Origin: Schistosoma mansoni
Lineage: Eukaryota; Platyhelminthes; Trematoda; Strigeidida; Schistosomatidae
Length of the DNA: 64,000 nt
Direction of reading: 5' to 3'
NCBI RefSeq assembly: GCF_000237925.1
Contig: NC_031495.1
Location: 14,209,749-14,273,748, forward strand
In this document: one piece after another, positions 1-11,805 of the stretch
Numbering within the stretch: position 1 is the first letter of the stretch
Layout: every line of letters begins with the position of its first letter
The notes under the pieces: model-generated
What the model saw: only the letters and a program-made list of their open reading frames with translations
The model's database searches: none
Told to the model about the DNA's origin: nothing
Position numbers and translations under genes: made by a program

Positions 1-753
1 TACCGAAGGAAAATCGATGTAGCTAGGGTTTCCTTCTAAGTACGCTGCTTTGAGTCGATCGATACTGATGCTATCGTTCGTACTGTTCTTATCTACTACA
101 TAGTACTTAGGTTCGCGCTGAAGAACTTTGAAGGGTCCTTCGTATGCTGATTCGAGGGGTCGTCGATGTGAGTCTCGACGAACGAAGACGTGTGTACTAT
201 GTCGTAATTCGGGTTGAACGAAAACATCAGTTGATTGAGGTCGAGTGTGAGCAGGTTTAACTGAACGCATAGCGTTTGAAAGCCTACTCGTGTAAGAGTT
301 TAGATCCATGTTCAATGAAGAAGCTGAAGGATCCACGAATTCTCCTGGAAGTCGGAGTGTCGTCCCGTAAACGAGTTGAGATGCAGTGTATCCAATGTCA
401 GCTTTCACTGCATTGCGGATACCTAGCAAGACGAGTGGAAACGCGTCTGTCCACTGTGAAACGTTTGAAGCTGATAATGAAGCTTTTAGTTGTCGATGAA
501 AACGTTCTATCAACCCGTTTGCTTGTGGGTGGTAGGCGGTCGTTCGGAAGCGAGTGATTCCTAATAGTGAGGTCAGACAACGGAAAAGTCCAGATTCGAA
601 CTGGCGTCCGCGGTCTGTAGTGATTGTAGAAGGGCAGCCGAAATTTGCTACCCATCGTTCGACGAAAGCGCGGGCCACGGTTTCAGCAGTAATGTCCTTA
701 ATCGGTACTGCTTCTGGCGATCGAGTAAGACGGTCTACGCATGTTAGGAGATA

Positions 754-2931
754 TCAGTATCCGTTCGAGTCGGGTAAGGGTCCTACCAAATCTATATGGA
801 CGTGGTCGAAACGAGCGTCAGGGGTTTTGAAAGAGCCTAAGGGACATTTGTTGTGTCCTATGACCTTAGATTTCTGACAGCTTACACAGGAGCGTGCCCA
901 CTCCCTCACGTCTTTATTCATGCCAGGCCAGCAAAACCGTTCGGCTATAAGTTTGACTGATGCACGAGCACCTGGATGAGAAAGATTGTGCAACGTATTG
1001 AAAACGTTGCGTCGATAATGTTTTGGTACTATTGGATGATCCCTACCTGTAGATGTGTCACACAGTAAGGTTTCCTTACCTGTTCCCATCTGCTTAATAC
1101 GCAGTTTAAGAGTGGTCGAGGATAACTCATGCTGAAGATCAATGTCTTCTTTTTGAAGCTGAGCGAGTTTAAGAAGGTCGATTCCTTGGAAACCGTTCAA
1201 GGAACTTATTCGAGATAAGGAGTCTGAGACTACATTGTTTGCTCCAGAAATGTGTTGTATGTCTGAAGTAAACTGCGAAATGTAGTCGAGTTGTCGAGAC
1301 TCTCGCGGTGAGTACTTGTCTGAAGATGAACTTAAAGAGAAGGTAAGAGGTTTGTGATCGGTAAAAAGCGTGAATTCTCTTCCTTCGATGGAATGTTGGA
1401 AATGCCGTACAGCACAATACATAGCTAGGAGTTCCCTACCGAACGTGCTGTACCTAGATTCCGCGTCTAGCAACCGTCTCGAGAAAAATCCTAAAGGTTG
1501 CCAAGAGTTGTTAACCCATTGTTGTAAGACTCCTCCGATTGCTGAGTCGGATGCGTCTACTGCGATACTAATGGGCGCTTGAGTGTCCTGATGAGCAAGC
1601 AGGGTTGCTTTAGCAATGTGTTCCTTAACTGTGGAGAATGCTTTACGGGCTGTGTCGTCTAAACTAATTGATTTTGCATTTCCACGAAGCTGATCGGTTA
1701 ACGGTTTCATAAGGGATGCGCATTTGAGTATGAACCGTCTATAGAAACTTCCAAGTCCGTTAAAAGTTCGTAAGTGCTTGATCGTGGTCGGTTCTGGGTA
1801 ATCTAGAATGGCCGCCACTTTGCTCCTAAGGGGTCGGATGCCTTGGGCATCAATAGTGTGTCCTAAGAAGTCTATGGAGTTAGTCCTGATTTGGCATTTC
1901 TGAATGTTTACAGTAATGCCATGCCTTTGGAGTCGATCGAAAACAATGTCTAGATGCTTGAGATGCGATTCTCTGTCCGGACTTGCTATAAGACAGTCAT
2001 CAACATACGCATGTACGAAGTTGAGACCTCGGAAGACGTCGTCTATAAACCTTTGGAAGGTTTGAGCCGCATTTCTTAAACCAAAAGGCATTCGTAGAAA
2101 TTCGTAAAGACCCAAGGGAGTGATGATGGCGGTTTTAGGGATGTCGTCAGGTGCCATCGGGATTTGGTTATAAGCTTTAACCAAGTCGATTTTCGAAAAG
2201 ACAGTTGTACCTTTCAAGGTAGCTGTCAAATCGTGAATATGAGGCAGCGGGTAACGATCGGGAATGGTTTTAGTATTCAGACGCCGATAATCACCAGTTG
2301 GCCGCCAGTCATTGCTGTCCTTTTTAGGGACCATGTGCAATGGGGATGCCCATGGACTATTCGATGGTCGAATTATCCCTAGGTCCATCATGTGGTCGAA
2401 TTCGTTTTTAGCTAACCTAAGCTTCTCGGGAGCGAGTCTTCGAGCTTTCGAAAATACAGGTGGTCCTGTAGTCGAGATGTGATGTGTAACATTGCTGGTT
2501 ACACAAGGTAATTTCGATTGCGATTGGTATATCCCGGGGTATTTGTCGAGTACTGATTGGTACGAGGGGTCTATGGTGTGCTTAATCGTGACTGGGGATA
2601 ACCTGCAACCAGAACAAGGAGTTATGCAAACAGATAGTTTAGTGTTTCCGTCTATTAACCTTCTTGAGCGTGTGTCGATGAGTAGATTGTGGTGTTGTAA
2701 CAGGTCTATACCAATGATTGGCATAGAGACATCTGCAACAACGAAGATCCAGTGGATGGGTTTGCGTAAACCCACGTTAAGGTAGACGTACCTTTTACCG
2801 TAAGTAGCGATCGGTTTTCCGTTTGCCGCCCGTAAACTTAAAACAGACTCGCGAAGTCTGTCGTCGGGATTTGCTGGAAGAACGCTAACTTCTGCGCCGG
2901 TGTCGACGAGGTAGCGAACTTTCGTAGTCAC
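754..2931 (-). CDS. pol-like part of the Gypsy fossil (protease, RT, RNase H, start of integrase)
   Basis: This is a 725-codon open frame. Visible parts in order are an aspartic protease motif VDTGAEV at the start, reverse transcriptase with the AYVDDCL active-site box at about 2,000, RNase H with [10 protein letters not shown] at about 1,580, and the His/Cys zinc motif of integrase (H..H...CVSC) at about 900-990. The order protease-RT-RNase H-integrase is the Gypsy order. Integrase core sequence continues to the left in other frames. It is a fossil and not a host gene. Confidence 0.85.
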   Translation of the reverse strand: MTTKVRYLVDTGAEVSVLPANPDDRLRESVLSLRAANGKPIATYGKRYVYLNVGLRKPIHWIFVVADVSMPIIGIDLLQHHNLLIDTRSRRLIDGNTKLSVCITPCSGCRLSPVTIKHTIDPSYQSVLDKYPGIYQSQSKLPCVTSNVTHHISTTGPPVFSKARRLAPEKLRLAKNEFDHMMDLGIIRPSNSPWASPLHMVPKKDSNDWRPTGDYRRLNTKTIPDRYPLPHIHDLTATLKGTTVFSKIDLVKAYNQIPMAPDDIPKTAIITPLGLYEFLRMPFGLRNAAQTFQRFIDDVFRGLNFVHAYVDDCLIASPDRESHLKHLDIVFDRLQRHGITVNIQKCQIRTNSIDFLGHTIDAQGIRPLRSKVAAILDYPEPTTIKHLRTFNGLGSFYRRFILKCASLMKPLTDQLRGNAKSISLDDTARKAFSTVKEHIAKATLLAHQDTQAPISIAVDASDSAIGGVLQQWVNNSWQPLGFFSRRLLDAESRYSTFGRELLAMYCAVRHFQHSIEGREFTLFTDHKPLTFSLSSSSDKYSPRESRQLDYISQFTSDIQHISGANNVVSDSLSRISSLNGFQGIDLLKLAQLQKEDIDLQHELSSTTLKLRIKQMGTGKETLLCDTSTGRDHPIVPKHYRRNVFNTLHNLSHPGARASVKLIAERFCWPGMNKDVREWARSCVSCQKSKVIGHNKCPLGSFKTPDARFDHVHIDLVGPLPDSNGY

Positions 2932-2978
2932 ATCCGTGACGTATAAGAGGCGGCTGTGTTCGCCGTCTACGGTTGCCG

Positions 2979-3833
2979 TTAACGCGTGCCGGCTGGGAAG
3001 TTTCCCGAAATCTTATTCGTGTCACTCGATTTTGGGGTCGGATAATTGCAAGGCTTCCTGCAATTTCTGGAAGACTTACCGTACTGGTTATGATACCAGC
3101 ACCAGTCGGGGTTGTCTGTCTCTGGACCACGAGAGACAGATCTCTTACGTAAAACGCTCCTACGTGAGGATTTTGACCGACTACGGTCATTACGAACTCT
3201 AAGATATCTTGTAAGCGTGTGACATAGTTCGGCCATGTCAGTCGAGGTCGATTGGGGTTTTTCTTTGATGGAAAAAACCTCAGCCTTAGAAAATTTGGTG
3301 ATTTCCAAGATTCGATCGGCAGATGCAGCTAGCTCATCTATGGCATTGTTTTGAAATGAAACAAGCACTGCCTGCACCTGTTGAGGGAGTTTAGACAAGA
3401 AAAGTTGTCTAAATAGGTCATCATCGAAAGTTCGTTGGCCGATGATTTTACTCATTCTAAGCAACATGTCTGTCGCAGAACCGTGTTGCAAGTCGATATT
3501 GTTAAGGAGTTGGTCTAACCGTTGTCGATCAGTTAGGTCTCCTCGTTTTAAAATCGATAGTTTAAGCGTTTCGTAAGGTTCAGGAACATCACTAGTAAAC
3601 ATACTAGGTGTTACGTACCTGTTAAACTCGCGTGGTAACGCCTTAACTACCGCGAGGAAACGTGTGCGCGAGTCCGTGATTCCGTGCATGCAAAAATCGG
3701 CTTCTGCATAGCAGAACCAGGACTCGATATTGTCGGGCCAAAATGGCGTTAACTGAATCGAAATAGGGGGAATAGACTTAAACTTAAGAACCTTAGGAGA
3801 GTGTTCCGTCATAGTAATATAGATAACGAACAA
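2979..3833 (-). CDS. gag-like part of the Gypsy fossil
   Basis: This is a 284-codon open frame upstream of pol in the element's orientation. A basic Arg/Ser-rich stretch near residues 215-235 precedes a short Cys/His cluster (CWYH...C...C), the kind of variant nucleocapsid motif seen in schistosome Gypsy elements. The family role is to form the retrotransposon particle and bind its RNA. It is part of a fossil and not a host gene. Confidence 0.7.
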   Translation of the reverse strand: MFVIYITMTEHSPKVLKFKSIPPISIQLTPFWPDNIESWFCYAEADFCMHGITDSRTRFLAVVKALPREFNRYVTPSMFTSDVPEPYETLKLSILKRGDLTDRQRLDQLLNNIDLQHGSATDMLLRMSKIIGQRTFDDDLFRQLFLSKLPQQVQAVLVSFQNNAIDELAASADRILEITKFSKAEVFSIKEKPQSTSTDMAELCHTLTRYLRVRNDRSRSKSSRRSVLRKRSVSRGPETDNPDWCWYHNQYGKSSRNCRKPCNYPTPKSSDTNKISGNFPAGTR

Positions 3834-4154
3834 TGTCTAATTAAAATATATCCGCGAAAAAAAAGTACCCAAAAAAAAGTATATCACAATATATAAAATT
3901 CAAATAAAGAATAACAATGAATAATAATATTCCAAAATGGAACAGACTCACAGTATATTGACTTGTTGTACCAGATCACGTCGGTCTCATCAATGATGAT
4001 GCAACGGATGTTCTAGTTTTACAACTAGTTACCAGTAGCACCTTCTATATTCGATCGTTCCCAGTCAGATAGAAATCAGAAGTCAGACGAGGAGAGACAG
4101 GAAAGATATATTTGATTCGTTACCAATATATCGAGGACCTTTTCTATAAGCTGG

Positions 4155-4345
4155 CTAATGAAACGTAGGAGCTGTGTCCCACGCCGTGTTGCAACGTGAT
4201 CTGGTACGGATGCATGACCGAAAGCCTTCAGTTAAACAAATCCACTTAAACAACATGGTCAGCATCCAATGTCGAACACTTAATGAGCTATTGATTTTGG
4301 GGAATTATTTACAGCTACAGTCTATACACAAACTCAAAAAAACCT
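4155..4345 (-). repeat. dispersed repeat R1, copy 1 (minus orientation)
   Basis: The reverse complement of this stretch aligns with 28,800-28,990 on the plus strand. Shared strings include gtgttcgacattggatgctg and gtcatgcatccg, followed by accagatcac. A 155-codon open frame across 4,174-4,641 starts in this repeat and shows no protein family, so I do not call it a gene. The copy abuts the Gypsy fossil, which may have inserted into it. Confidence 0.6.
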
Positions 4346-4649
4346 CAAATCTATTCCAGACTTCCGTATTCAGAAATAGCTCTGTTCAACTGAATAACAG
4401 GCGAAGTTTAAAAACTTGTATGCTCTTAGTTAATAATTTTACTTCTGTATGTTGCAGTATATATTGCCCAGTGAACAAGATTTATGATCTTGAAAAATCA
4501 TGTCATGTCATGAATGTACAAAACTCCCAGTTTTTCTTCTTTTCGACATCTAAATTACAGGAATTCGTAGTAATTTTAGAGCCCCATTTCATTACTGTTT
4601 GTAGTCAGAGTGGAATAGTTTCAATTTCGTGTCATTATTGATTCGCACT

Positions 4650-7575
4650 AGCTGAGTTTATCGTTGAAGTTATCAAGTGTTTTCTCAGCTATTAACTGGC
4701 AGTTGTCTAGGCTTTCTGATCTGTACTGTAACGTCCGACTATAATGCGAATATAATATCGTATATCTTTATTGTATTCACTAACTGGTTTTGTAAAGGCA
4801 ATACATTACAGACTCGCTAGTGATTAGTCTGTGTTTCAGTTTTAACAATCCCTCCATGTTCTCCAGACGGATGAGAACAAAGTTCATTCTCTTTCGCGAA
4901 ATTGACCTGCCACCGAGCAATCAACTAAGATAAAACGACGATTATTTTTACACCATCGTAACCCACGATGGAGTGCATGTATCTTTTTCTGTCATTTTTA
5001 TAGGCGTACATGAGAAAAGTAAATTTTTCCACCACCCCATCATTCGACGAATGTGTGAAGTGAAGCGCTCTGTAATTACGGAAAAATATTGCAATATAGT
5101 ATAAAGCATACCTCTGATTAATCAGTAGATGGCTATCGTAGGCGATCTGCGTCGATGACTTGGAGCCTGCTAGATTTGAACGGTAATTACATAGCCTCCC
5201 GGTTTTAGACGCTATCATACCTCATGGTTGGTGGCTGACCTGAATAAGCTCTCCATTATGTCAAGTCACTGTGGTGACACATCGGCACCAGATCATGAGT
5301 GGTTACTCCGTACTACCCATCCCATGCAACTGCTAACCGGCTTATACCAATCGCTTCTACAAAATTTAATAGCCTTTCAAATATGTCTTCGAACCCCTTC
5401 ATTACTGACTCCTGATTTGACTGGGTTGGTAAACTTCTGTTATAAAGGTGTTACGTGTAAAGGCGTTGTCAAACTCCGAACATCTGTAGCATCCTTATTG
5501 GGTAGCCCAACGTAACCTAGTACATCAAACAATAAACTGTCAGTTTGATTCTTGTTGGAACATTATATATAATTTTTAATTTTACTTTACCTATTCTGAC
5601 ATCGTTTTCACACTTTTCGAATACCCGTGGTATCTGTAAGTTCGCCTATTAAAACCAAACTTGTCTTGTATATATCTACTGAAAAAGAGTAGATATAAAT
5701 GTAATAAGCTTATGTTTTCGCATGTTCTTCTCTTTTTAGGATTTCAACGTGTTAGCTACTTTACAGAGTCTATCGAATATCCCAAGTACCCTCAGATTTG
5801 GTGCTAAACTGCTATAGTACCTTCCGTTTCACACCAAGTATCAGGATCAGCAAACATTGTTCTGATAGATAAGCCACTCAATCAACAACTAGCTGTGCTT
5901 GAAGGTGGCGTTGCAAGATGATGGATTATAGTTGTATGAAATACAAAGATAAACAACCTGGCACTATTGATCCTAGCCAAACACTATCAGTTGATGTCGT
6001 TTTGTCTCGGGTTTCATTAAGACCAGGCGTCGCGATTTCAGACAAGCTTTACCTAAATGACGTGGTTATGAGTAAAGAATATGAGTAATCTTTTTAACAA
6101 TCTCGTACACACATCGGTGCAAGGCCAATTTTTACTGTGACCTCGTCAAGGGCAGATTTGACCTTGTAAGTACTCGTGTGGTAAGATGAGTTATGATGTG
6201 CTCTTCGCAGAATTTTTGGTTACCTGAAAGGTAGTTTTGCTAATTGAGTGTTTACATAAACATGTCTTATTTTTCATCATATTCAGTTTGCCCTATGTGT
6301 CTGTAGCAATATTGCGAAGTATATACCATATGGTACTTCGCACTATCAAACTATAGAGGGCTTGGATTCATCTAGTAAACACCGACATTTTGACTCATCA
6401 ATCATCCCGATCAGTTGGAAATAGTTGCGGAGTGTAGTTCTGAGCACATATACGACTATAGCGGCATAGAGGTGGAAATCAGTTTACATTAATGCCGAAT
6501 TTGGTAAAAAACGAAGCAGCTCTTATCAACCTGTGTTCACCCAGTCATCCTCAGTGACTGTAGCTTAGAAAAATCGACAAATGTGTACCACTACGAAGCA
6601 ACTTTGTATGCTTATTTGCATAAAAATGCTAAGCAGCCAAAGATATCCTTCAAGTCTGTTCAAAATAATATTTCCTGGCCTATCAGTGTATGTGTATTAT
6701 TGAGGACCCATCATTACCTAATGCCATCTAAATAAAAACCTTTTTTAACTCATTCACTTCTGCAATAAATGGCGTTTACTGGTTCCGATGCTTCGTTCAA
6801 AAGAAAAAACTAATGTTTTTGATATCGCTCTATAAATCGTATTAGAACTGCTATGTTGGTGTCTGTTGGCCTGTAGTGACCGTATAAATCATATGAAAGG
6901 ACTCAACTGGAATCAGTGATTACGGTTATGTAGCTTAGTATACCTGTAGCGTGAATTATGTATACTTGCTTTTTGTCTTCATGTCAAGTTTAGCCTTTGA
7001 TATTCCTGTATTTGTGTCCTGAGAAGCATTCACTTTCTGTCTTTCACAGCAATCTTTTCTCGTCTAGTGTTGGATCTCAGTGCTTCATAGTAACCAAATT
7101 AATTGTTTTTTAAGTAATCAATATGTGGTCCAACATTTTTTTCGTACAGGAACTTGTAGTGTGTGTAATACCGAAGTATATCCTACTTGATTAAAAGGTA
7201 TTTAGTACAGCAATAGTAAATTACAGAACTTAGGGATATATTGACAGAACATTACAGTATGTGTGCCGAGACTTCTTGATAATAAGCTCTTTTGATCTTT
7301 TACTCTTGTTCTTAATGTAACTAACATTGAACCGAATAAAGTAATCGAACAAGCTTCCCAGTAGTCAACAGAAAGTAGGTAAATTGCAGTAAATAACAAT
7401 ATGTCCTAAATTTTCAAGCGCTGTTTTTACTGACCTATGGTTATTTCATTGATACTTTTCCATATAAAACAATATGAAGTTTTTATTTGATCAAATCAAA
7501 TGTTGACTCGGATTTCAGTTAAATTCCAAATATCTGGTTGTATAGATATTGTCAAGTTTGACTGAATTCAAGTAA
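4650..7575. other. non-coding stretch between the Gypsy fossil and NOP14
   Basis: Apart from the R1 repeat piece at about 5,260-5,490, I see no supportable gene, RNA or element. The last bases before 7,576 should hold the NOP14 5' leader and promoter, but no recognisable promoter motif stands out in this AT-rich DNA. Confidence 0.5.
5260..5490 (+). repeat. dispersed repeat R1, copy 2 (plus orientation)
   Basis: This aligns in the same order with 28,905-29,125: gcaccagatca, then ccagcctccac/cgaaccccttc and cttctgac/ttactgac, then tttgattt/ctgatttgactgg, and gttgtcaaact near the end. Divergence is clearly higher than between copies 1 and 3. The open frame at 5,228-5,515 is a by-product of the repeat. 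Confidence 0.45.
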
Positions 7576-10496
7576 ATGAAGAAAAATCCTACGAAAAAGC
7601 AACATCGGACATGTGTAAGAAAACCATCTCGCAAGATTACTATATCCGTAAGTCGTAATCGCTTTTTTTACTCGTTAGCGTTCCAAATTACTCAAAAGTG
7701 ATTTAGAACGTTATGGGAAAGTGGGTGGGGTTTTCGATAAACGTCTGGGTAATCGTAATGTCACCTTGACTGAGTCCGAAAAGTCTTTGCAAAGACACAT
7801 CGTCGAAAAATTGGTACGTACATTAAACATGTTAATATAAATTATAGAGACAACTTGATAATGTCTCATTGGAAAGTGTTGATGATAGAGATCCTTTATT
7901 CAAAGCGGCATTTGACTCAAGTTTTCCAGCGCGAAAACTATGCACGGCTGATGATGTGGAAGGCGGGATTGAAGGTAAAACAAAGAATAAACCACTAAGT
8001 TTGTAGGTCATATTGTGGAAAACGTCTTCTTCACCGATGGTTCTACCGGTAATAAACCGGGACATAATTTCAAGGACTCTTTGGCAGAAAAAATTGCAGC
8101 TACAAAATTGGAAAAATTAAAACGTGTCGAAGAAAATGAAGAACAACGTGAGCGATTAAAAGTCGTCAATGACGAATGGACAAAAAACATTCGTTTTCTC
8201 TTAAGCAAAATCCATGGAGTGAAGAAAGTGAGTTATGTGGTTAATAAACGTCATTTTCAGCGTCCAACTACAGGAACTCAGCAGAATAATAATACGAATG
8301 TTTCCCGTTTACTAGAAACATTGAGTACCAACAAAAAAGTGGTGCCTATCGGCTTCTCAAATCCCCACAGCCCACAAGAACAGCTCTTTAGGCTTCAGGA
8401 TATGGTGAGCGCCCGCAAGCCTTCGTAAGTTCTTACTTTATAATTGTGACAATAAATCGTAACATTCTACCCGTCGATCATTGTTTTGTACTAACTTGCA
8501 AGAACACTGCCAGATAAAGTAAGATAAAACACTATACATATATGTATTCACCCGATTTTTTGACATTTCACATCAACACAGAACAAGGAAGTCAACGTAA
8601 CGAAGGATAAAAATTATTGACAATAACATAAGTCGTAGTGTTTCGTCAAAATGTGATATTTTTACTTGTTTGTAATTGATGTCGTATCTAATCCGTATCA
8701 TAGACTGAATCTCACCGATCACATCGTAGGGTTCACTAGTCTAGATGATTAGACATCACAGAACAGTATGTTTGATCCCAAATTATTGATGGTATGGATT
8801 CTTGAACATAAATTTTGTTCTAGTTGACAATCATTGTAATTTTTTAGTAGTCTTAAGTATGAAATATTGTAGCCAGTGCTTAAAAATCAGGTAACTTCGA
8901 TGAAAATCAATTCCAATGGTCTAGTTTATATAACGATTCCTTATCTTTCTCATCGTCCTGAACATTTCGCTATCACATATCCTATTTCAATCGACAGTTT
9001 AACCCCATTAGTTATTTATTTAAACATAAATATTGGTACAAATGGACACCAGATACATATGCGCCACACAAATCTCATTTGATTTGTGTGAGGGCTGTGA
9101 TACTGCCCAGGTGCCCAAACCGAAACAGGTGGTTTTCTTAGGGGGCCACATCTGGAATCTTTGACCTAAAGGTCTGATCCACAAGGCAGTGGAGCATCGT
9201 AAGGAGATGCAGTCCCATGGTAACCGGTGACCAACGATTGATTCATACGTCATTTGTTCCGTCAGAATACTGGAGCCCATAAGGACCATTGATTTGGAAT
9301 AAGGGTTTTCCAACTCCCCCAGGTAGACTATCCGTATCCACGAACCCGGTTAAATCGCCGGACATTCGCTTTTCGTCCTCTCAATTTCGTAAACAACAGT
9401 ATTGCCACGAGAAGGCAGTGAGTAGGACTTCCCTGGCCGAGGCTATATACGCGTGGCCATGTGAGAGCATTTCGAGAGAGAGAGAGAGCGAACTCTTCCC
9501 AATCTCGGCCGTACCAGGGCATTTGGGGGCGTTTGCAAACATCCTTTACAGTTAATTACATGAAGTTTGACCTCACACCGTTTGAGATCAAACGGCAGTG
9601 ATTTCATTGATTGATGCTGTTTCGTGGTCAGACCAACATACTATCTCCATATTCCCTTCATAAATTAGGCTCCACGGTCACACAAGCATTCCGTAGTCTT
9701 TTTACCGGAGTCTGTACCACCACAGTTTCGAAGTAGTTAACCATCAGACATTCTTTATTCAAATTATGATCTATCAGAATACAAGCGAATAATTGCTCAT
9801 TCAAATCAATGATGAAACCAAATAGTCCAATGAAAACTATTAAAACCATCTGAGTTAAAACAGTAGTTGGAGTGGTTTGAGTATATGATAAAATTTAGAA
9901 ATTCAGAAGAACTTAAGCTGTTGTTCGAATAGCACATATAAAGTGCGGAATATTGTGTTGCATAATATTTTCAAGTAAACCCATTCGGTCTACTTGTTTT
10001 CTATTGTCCCTCTCTTAGATGTCACCAACAATAATCATCGAAATTCATCGGTCCTGTTGTCTTCCACATGGTAGGGTAGGTAATAGCACCTGTCATATAC
10101 GGCTAAAAAGTGATCCGGAAGCTGCCCAGGCACTTTTGTGCAAACTCGTTTCATTATTTGAACTTTGATGCCTTATAGAATACCTACAAGCCCAACTGTT
10201 CGTAATTCTAAGAGATAAAACAATTATCAAATGAATTTGGCTTGATATGAATTTATCTTTTACTTAGAATTTCAGGTCCCTTTCTGTAATTAGTAACGTA
10301 TTTAACATAATGCGCAAGCATTTCATATAAAGTCATTTTAAGTACCTAATATGTCCACAAGTAATTGTGTTCTTGGTGTATTAATTATAGTCTCGCCGAA
10401 TATATTTTAATTCCTACTACATTTTGCAAGTAGCTTTAATTGTTACTAACAACGTTGGACAGTGTTCTGACTGTAGTTTGTCCACCGAATGGTAAG

Positions 10497-10540
<44 letters not shown>

Positions 10541-11753
10541 AATAATCAATTGTTTATGCTCATTCACTTCTTCCCTCTATTTTTTGTAAATCGATGCTTA
10601 CAGAATTGAAGCGAACGACCACGTCATTGAGTCAGAAACATTGGTAAGTGTATTGGATAAAAACTATGTGCATTTCAAGTTAAACATTTGAAGCTATCAA
10701 AGTTAAATTTACTCCTGACTTATTATTTCTTATACATATGACTTCTCTGATGAGGTTAACCGATTGCCCTCTGCCAAATATTTCCGGTTGCATTGTTTTA
10801 GGTTTCTCATCTTCGTATTTTACTCAGACTACCGAAAGAAAAGGTCACTGCTATTACTTTCATTTCTAACCAGCTTTGGACAGCTAGATTGCATCGTTTA
10901 AAAGACGTTGTTCGCTATCTTTTCTTAATACAGTTGGCATTTGAATATTGCTCTGAGATATTTGAACGTTTAGAAACTGATGGAAAATCATCTACAAATA
11001 TTATTGAATGTGGTATTTTTTGTCCGGAAATTGTACATGCACTATCCCGATTGTTTTGTCTTACTTCACTTGGTTCGAATCTACCAAAACACATTTTAGT
11101 TTTAAGAAAACCATTGACTACTTTCGAAGTGTAAGTATGTACTATATTAATGATGTATAATTATTTTACATTCAAACCATTATTAAAACAAGTTAATCCA
11201 TATCAAATCTGTTTTGAGTATTGTGTAGCTTTTGGGGATCTCATGTGAACTATTTGCAAACAAATTTCCATGTAATACGTATCAATGCTTAATCTACATA
11301 TTTATTCACTTCTCTTTATAAGAAAAGTTCAGAAATTAAATTTATCAAAACTGTAGTATAGTTAATTGATAATGGACTGTTAATTCAAGACAGCCCTTTT
11401 TTAAGCATAAACAACTACCTTGTTTATAAGAAACAGGTCAAACCATCGAATAAAACATTCAAAAAATAGCTCATTCACATCTCCATATGCTAGCATAATT
11501 TATAAAATTGTCATCCAAAAAGGTAATTTCATATATCCTTAATATATTTCTGCTGTTTTTTGCACTAAATCAAAAGGCTTTTTTTTCTTTCCAAACAACT
11601 ACCAAGATGTCAGTAGACACTATATGTTAGCTATGCCTAAAGTGATTTAGGCGCATGTGGCGTACATAAGATCTTTTACACAATTGACATCTTCAACCAT
11701 GGCCTCATCTGTTCCAGTACAGCTGTATAGTACTTTTATGAGGAGTCAATTAA

Positions 11754-11805
<52 letters not shown>

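Larger units (their letters stand above)
1..4150 (-). mobile_element. Gypsy-type (Ty3/Metaviridae) LTR retrotransposon fossil, left part outside the window
   Basis: Read on the minus strand, the order is a leader or LTR-like AT-rich stretch (about 3,834-4,150), a gag-like ORF (2,979-3,833), then pol with protease, reverse transcriptase, RNase H and integrase, which is the Gypsy order. Integrase-type sequence continues to the left edge, so the 3' end and second LTR are outside the window and the LTR limits cannot be fixed. It resembles the schistosome Gypsy elements of the Boudicca/Saci-2/Saci-3 kind, but I cannot name the family. Long open stretches in gag and pol suggest a fairly young copy. 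It is broken, with at least one break in the pol part. It lies next to, and possibly inside, a dispersed repeat that starts near 4,150. Confidence 0.85.

Noticed and set aside
1587-1620. CTGATGAG string resembling a hammerhead core
   Set aside because: No GAAA block and no cleavage triplet in place; it lies inside the Gypsy pol part.
4174-4641. 155-codon open frame on the plus strand
   Set aside because: It starts in repeat R1, has no domain, and the related copy at 28,770 does not keep the frame.
9328-9522. 64-codon minus frame in the NOP14 intron repeat
   Set aside because: Part of a non-coding dispersed repeat; no family or conservation evidence.
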